A stretch of 64,000 nt of DNA, taken from positions 62,001-126,000 of the forward strand of contig DF237007.1 in the NCBI GenBank assembly GCA_000708835.1, read 5' to 3'. Positions 58,997 to 64,000 of this stretch are shown here, piece after piece. The position numbers and the translations under genes are program-made. Source of the DNA: Klebsormidium nitens (Eukaryota; Streptophyta; Klebsormidiophyceae; Klebsormidiales; Klebsormidiaceae). The first letter of the stretch is position 1. The number at the start of each line of letters is the position of its first letter. The notes under the pieces are model-generated. The model did no database searches. It had not been told where the DNA came from and was given only the letters and a program-made list of their open reading frames with translations.

Positions 58997-60609
58997 CTTG
59001 CGCATCGGTCATGGGTTGTATATTGAGACCCATGTAGGGTACATCATCGTCCATTTCCAATGATGCAGGAGCCCTTTCTTGAGTGGTGCTGCCGTCGTGT
59101 CACCGGCTAATGACCGACACCTGGCAACGTGTGAGCCGCACATGTGTTTTGTAAGAATGACCGTTAGATGAGCTTTTCTTCTCCTGGTGATGGATTGCGC
59201 GGGGCAATTAAAGAATAGTCGTGTTGATAGCATTGTCGAAAGTTCTCATTGTGTGGGTGCATGTCAAGGGTGCATGCTCTCATGAGGCGCCAAGATTGAG
59301 GGAAACGCAAATCTCCTCCTCGTATGACAGTTCGTGCATACAATAGACTGATACTAAGTCATCCTCGAAAGCTCACGGCATGTGGGCCCAACGCAACATG
59401 TGCACATCAATATCTGGCACGTGCCAACCTCGCTAATTGGCCATGTTCGACCGTTCATTCATTCATGTACGGGAAGATTGCGGTGTGTGTTGCCTCCGTC
59501 GTCTCTACTCGGCACTCTTCAGTGGCGTGCGTCCAATTGCAGGTGCATTGAGGTTCCGTCTGCCGCACATACCGCAGCCGCGCTGGTACATGCGGTGTGC
59601 AGCGCGGCTGCCGCCCGGGCCGGGCGCGAGTACAGGGGTCACGTGCTTCGATCAAGAAGTCCGGTCCAACTAACCGGTGAGTCCGTGGCCAGGGGCTCTC
59701 GCGACTGCGAGTCACAACCGTCGATCTTAGACAGTGGAGAAAGATCGATGGTTGCGAACTTGCTGTCGGGATACAGGTCGCGCAGAGGACGCCGGTCGGC
59801 CGGCCGCCGGACGGGCAGGTGACGTCCGCGAGCGCGGCTACAGTCATACCAAACTGGAAGTTTCGTCATTGACTTCTGACTTATTTGCCAGTTGCCGGCC
59901 TTGCGTAATATGAGAGATTCCTCTTAAAATCTGTGAGGCTGGGTTGGGTCACCAGGTCGCGCGGAGGACGCCGGTCGGCCGGGGCCCGGATGGGCATTCG
60001 TCCGGTGTTAGACGGAACCCAGACGAAGGTATCATGCATTGAACGACTATATTGAAGACTGTAGCCTGTCTCGCTGCGTACAAGCCGTTGCCTTCTCAGA
60101 CTCTTAGGTAGCTTAGTAGTCCACTAATTCAAAGCGACATTGCTTGATAGCCTAGGCACAAACTTGGCTCATGCTTCTGACATGCTTTTAACATTTCCAG
60201 CAGAGCTGAGCATTGAGCAGATTAAGGGCGCTTCTTCTTGGCGCTACTACCATACCGCAGCATTCCTTTCGGACTCAATACTAATCTACTAAGGAGTCAA
60301 TAAGTTGTGGTTGGAAGTATTACAAGTTCTTTGTAGCGGCAACCAGACAACATAACAAGATAACAAGTGTTTCAAGCCTGAGACTCTACAAAAAGCCGGG
60401 GAAAGAGCTTTTCACTATCGTAAGCCGCTGTTGAAGGCTGTTTCAACCAGCTGGACCTATTCTCCTCTCGCCCCTCTTCAAGTCGTAGACCCACAGAAGT
60501 GCAGCCTTGCGCGATTAGTTGAATTTCGTTCCACACGTCCGTACAGTACCCGGTCGAGCTGAGGACTTCAGGAGAGTTTTGCGCGCGGTATTGCTACTCC
60601 AGAGGCTTC
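58997..60609. other. Gene-free spacer upstream of the orphan gene
   Basis: About 1.6 kb. Frames at 59382-59822 and its antisense lie in a GC-rich stretch and lack motifs. A direct repeat is noted at 59774 and 59953. Nothing else is supportable. Confidence 0.4.
59774..59996. repeat. Imperfect direct repeat of about 45 bp, 179 bp apart
   Basis: CAGGTCGCGCAGAGGACGCC at 59774 and CAGGTCGCGCGGAGGACGCC at 59953. Both are followed by GGTCGGCCGG and a C/G-rich tail ending in GGGCA. Confidence 0.8.
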
Positions 60610-61047
60610 ATGGCTCGGCCTAATGAGTCTCTGCCCGAGGTTCCTGTGAAGGAGCGACAACGCTTGATGCGAACACTGCGGGCACTCAAGCAATGGTTCC
60701 ATGAAGTTGGATACGAGTCGAACGTGCTCCTACACTTCAAGGACGGTTCAGTTCCGCCCACATGGACACTCTATGGGCGCATTGAGAGGAAGCCTCATTT
60801 GCTGTATGGTGAGCTAGGTCAGGATGATGAAATTTGGAACCGGGAGGCACCAAAGTGGAACCTCACCCCGGAGGACAGATTGAGAAGGTTTACATACAGA
60901 GAACAAATCTTTGTAGCAATTGCCGTCGTGCCAGATGCTGCCGAAAAGCCTCTGGTCGGGCTCAACGTGAGCACGGGTGAGCGCTACTGCTTTGAAGTTG
61001 ACATGTTGAATTCCTTCAAGGCGTCGACAGCAAGCTCAAGCACTTGA
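60610..61047 (+). CDS. Intronless hypothetical protein, 145 residues
   Basis: One open frame starting ATGGCTCGG and ending TGATAG. The composition is that of a folded soluble protein: a helical start (VKERQRLMRTLRALKQWF), aromatic-rich middle (VPPTWTLYGRIERKPHLLYG), FTYREQIFVAIAVVP, and a Ser/Thr-rich tail (FKASTASSST). There is no signal peptide, membrane segment or recognised motif. Frame length, base composition and the clean start favour a real gene. It stands alone, about 1.6 kb from the previous gene. I cannot suggest a function. Confidence 0.5.
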   Translation: MARPNESLPEVPVKERQRLMRTLRALKQWFHEVGYESNVLLHFKDGSVPPTWTLYGRIERKPHLLYGELGQDDEIWNREAPKWNLTPEDRLRRFTYREQIFVAIAVVPDAAEKPLVGLNVSTGERYCFEVDMLNSFKASTASSST

Positions 61048-62135
61048 TAGAAGGAAGAGGCGAACGGCGAGGCGATGCGTTTGGTTGTCGGATGCAGACA
61101 AACATTGTGTCGTTCGCTAAATATTGAGGAACTTATGGTTACCTTTAAGAAAAATTTAGATCAAACAAGGTCGATAGAAATCTTCGCAAAACACCCGCAA
61201 TTATTGGAGGTAGCCTGGTCCAATCATGGAACCGATCTCTACCCTACGTCATGCAATGGACCACAATATTTTCACCCATTTATGCATGACGTCAGCGCCA
61301 TCAACCGTAACGAAGCTGTGCATTGTCATACAAACTCTCATACTGGCAATCTGGCCGTTCGAGCCCGTTCAATTACTGAATCCTGTAGCAACATCAACGT
61401 GCATTTATTCATCACTACCGTGCACATTGGCATATTGAGTAGGATGCAAAGCTGATAAGACATGTGCATGTGCCGCACATTGTCTGCTGAAGGCACGATA
61501 TCATCGTTCGAACTAAACGAGTCAACCACCGTGACCATGTTACCTTGAAGACACATCATTCAACTTATGCATGTTGAAGATGACCATGGGATAACTGCTC
61601 AGAAAAGACGGATCATAGAGTATCTGAGGCACGGGCTAAAAAGTTCTTACACAATCTGCACAAGTGAGATCGAGCTTTGCCTCCTGAAAGAGGTTTCAAC
61701 TTTTGGCTTTTCTGCATGATAATCAACTTCATTCAGTGTCTAGTGCCTTGTGGGATCTGGGCCTCAAGGCCCCTGCCTTATATTAGAAAACCCAGAATAC
61801 AGCAACTTGCTAGACATCATTGATATTCGTGCCAAGAAGCTTTCAGTTGCGCGGCTCGTGCAAGCATGCGACGGCCATTGCGGCAGCCAGTCTTACAACG
61901 AAGCAGCAAAAGCCTTGATTAGATTTTGGATCCATGGAACACTGTCCTCATCTTCTTAAAGAAGGAACGTGCTCTACTTTCGTGCCGTCTCTAAGTCAAC
62001 TCAATTGCGGACCCTAGTCTTAGCTTTGATCAAGCGCTCACATACATGCGACTGCTCTCTCTGAGACAACACACTCTTCTTCTTGATTATGTACACTTGC
62101 CGTTACAATTACAATGTACCTTCTTTCCTGTACCT
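61048..62135. other. Gene-free spacer
   Basis: About 1.1 kb, AT-rich, lying 3' of both flanking genes. Nothing coding is supportable. Confidence 0.45.
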
Positions 62136-63711
62136 CTACATGCGGAAGACACCGTAGCTTCCCGGTTCCGGTGGCCCGCAGTTCAGAGCTGCACTAAGAC
62201 TCAATCCCAACACGGTGCGAGTATCGGCGGGGTTGATGATCCCATCGTCCCATAAGCGAGCGCTAGCGAAGAACGGGTTGCCTTCCTTTTCGTACCCCGC
62301 TCGGATGCGCGCCTTAAAGGCCTCCTCTTCCTCCGCGCTCCACTGGAGGAAACAAGGACACGTGGCACTGAGAATGAGTCCTTTCGGGCGTGTTCGGGTT
62401 TCTTTTGATGGTAAGCGAACGTGACGGTTGCTGGTGACGAGATTGCTGGTGGCGTCAGGATGCATAGATGAGGTGACGAACGCTCTACTTCACACTGTCC
62501 GCAACCTCAAACGAATCGCGGTTCTTGGCAGGAAGGTTTCCTTCCTCAATGAATGTCACGACGAGGAAATCAAAGTGAAGTCTGCACGACAGACCATTAG
62601 GCCACACTTGGAAGCAGTGCAAAGACCGGGACCTTGCACTTGCAGTCCGGCTGGAGACGCGAGTCAAAATATCTCTGTTGACTAAGGACCGCTCTCGGCG
62701 AGACAAACAAAACTGAAATCTGAAGCAAAAGCTGACATGCTCCGCATCCGTACCCACCCTTACACTCAAACCAACCCTACCCGTCCCCCGGGCAATTTCG
62801 TTGATCAACATGGCCCTTAATCAACATGAATTGGAGAACTATTGAACCAAACCGGCTCCAGCAGTCCCACAGCATTCAGCCGCCACGAAAAGCCACGCGG
62901 AACAGGGCAAGCCTTCCCAAGACCTTCCTCGCTGAGAGTATCTGTCAGATACTGGACGACACTCAAAGAAACTTCAAATCAAGCAGTTCCCGGGGAGGAG
63001 CCGAGTGAGTCTTGAGTGTTTCCACCAACGGGCGCTGCTGATCGAAAGGCGAAGCGGTAATCCGGCCGTGGCTGCGCACCTGCTTCTTGTCCCGCGCCGC
63101 CTTCTCCTTCTCGACCTGCGCGAGCACGCCCGCGGCCTGGTCCCCGCCCATGACGCTGATGCGCGCGTTGGGCCACATGAACAAAAAGTGCGGGCTGTAG
63201 GCGCGGCCGCACATGCCGTAGTTGCCCGCGCCAAAACTGCCGCCGATGATCACCGTCACCTTCGGGACCTGCGGTTAGGAGATCGGTTAGCTTAACAGCA
63301 GGTAAAGGGAGAGAGTTGGTGGTGACGTGGGCGTGTGAGAAAGTGGGCAGGTAAGAAGTGGGGTCGTAGACCTTCTATCCTACTTGCCGATGTCCGCTTG
63401 TAAGATCGTATCGTCTCTCGCCCACTCAGTCAATTGGGAAGCGTCGGAACAATCGGGACGCAGAAACGGAGGCGTCCGTGATGTACTGGACCGGCCGGAA
63501 CGTCCGCTGTCCATTGGCGGGTATAGGTAAGCAGGGCCGGCAAAGGTTTCCGACGCGCCTTGCGCACCGGGTCAAATGCTTTGCACCACGTCAGATGCAT
63601 CTGAAGCACGTCATGCACACGTCAGCGGGCCCTTACCTGCGCGCACGCGACCGCCATGACCATCTTGGCACCCGCCTTCGCGATGCCGGACGCCTCAGCC
63701 TTGGTGCCGAC
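62136..63711 (-). CDS. MCCB: 3-methylcrotonyl-CoA carboxylase beta subunit, C-terminal exons, 5' end off window
   Basis: Carboxyltransferase subunit of the biotin-dependent mitochondrial enzyme in leucine breakdown. Three exons on the minus strand, 63711-63637, 63268-63080 and 62342-62136, all phase 0, give the last 156 residues. They read [20 protein letters not shown], then [40 protein letters not shown] and AAGVL (the acyl-CoA/biotin-binding core of MCCB), [33 protein letters not shown] and the end [12 protein letters not shown]...GVFRM. The wording matches plant MCCB rather than propionyl-CoA or acetyl-CoA carboxylases ([11 protein letters not shown] and MWPNARI are MCCB hallmarks). The upstream exons, including the mitochondrial presequence, lie beyond the right edge. 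Confidence 0.93.
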
Positions 63712-64000
63712 CTGCGTGCAAGAGGAAACCGTTCCGTTTGCGTATCACTTTTGCAATTCCGTACTTAGACCCCTCTGTCTCTCGGCGCACTATCCGCAAG
63801 AAACCTGACGATCAATTTCTATCGGACGAAATTCAAATAACCCGTTGAGAACAGTTTCCTTAACGCGCGATGCATTACGCAACCGAATTCCTTGGGAAAA
63901 ACTCGCCAACGTAAATCTGGAGGGGACTCCGGGCAGATACATCGATGCCCAGAGTCCCGCACTGCCATGGCAGGTCCGAGAAAGATCGGAAAGTAAAGGG
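63712..64000. other. Intron of MCCB
   Basis: The preceding MCCB exon (expected to end near a glycine-phenylalanine-methionine-valine motif) is not found in this stretch on the minus strand. I take it to be intron reaching the window edge. Confidence 0.5.

Noticed and set aside
61400-61500. GTGCA/TGCAC-rich stretch suggesting an inverted repeat
   Set aside because: No stem longer than about 6 bases is contiguous; it is consistent with chance.
1-64000. Bacterial or organellar contamination
   Set aside because: Genes are split by consistent GT-AG introns, and the proteins are nuclear-encoded plant-type ones with transit peptides.

Overview
This looks like nuclear DNA of a green-lineage organism, most likely a streptophyte alga. 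Klebsormidium-type genomes fit best, but that is an inference. The genes are split by many GT-AG introns of about 80-1500 bp. Exons are more GC-rich than introns. The gene set mixes chlorophyll synthesis (magnesium-chelatase subunit D), plant-type ATG11 with an N-terminal ubiquitin-like part, a membrane steroid-binding (MAPR) protein, mitochondrial 3-methylcrotonyl-CoA carboxylase beta, and plastid-targeted proteins. Genes lie about 5-6 kb apart on both strands. I found no rRNA, tRNA, CRISPR or recognisable transposase. Gene models were built by hand: exons were joined at GT-AG sites, and every junction quoted keeps the reading frame unless stated.

Layout. 0.4-1.5 kb (-): MAPR cytochrome-b5-like protein, cut by the left edge. 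2.0-5.4 kb (+): a tandem pair of one novel membrane-protein family, the first copy decayed and the second intact. 6.3-13.1 kb (-): CHLD with eight exons and an unusual Asn-Gly insertion. 14.4-19.2 kb (+): plastid-type protein with a degenerate kinase-like C-terminal half. 21.3-25.5 kb (+): MYND zinc-finger protein. 26.6-31.8 kb (-): soluble fumarate reductase-like flavoprotein. 33.3-34.7 kb (+): single-pass plastid protein. 35.7-36.6 kb (-): weak basic-protein candidate. 36.7-39.8 kb (-): frameshifted, truncated SNF2 helicase. 40.8-45.8 kb (+): secreted protein of four cysteine repeats, one per phase-1 exon. 46.8-54.8 kb (-): ATG11. 55.7-59.0 kb (+): CCDC174-like protein, divergent from ATG11. 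60.6-61.0 kb (+): orphan intronless gene. 62.1-63.7 kb (-): MCCB C-terminus, continuing past the right edge. These are independent housekeeping loci; no operon-like logic links them.

The most unusual signal is inside the introns. In at least three genes, the introns carry tandem, decaying copies of their own 3' splice site plus the first 30-70 bases of the following exon. The period is roughly 100-165 bp. The clearest case is the last intron of the gene at 14.4-19.2 kb, with about five copies before the real exon. This suggests that introns here grow by repeated tandem duplication across the acceptor boundary. Other highlights are the exon-per-repeat secreted protein, the duplicated-ectodomain membrane family, and CHLD with a hexanucleotide-expanded insertion and an altered Walker B.
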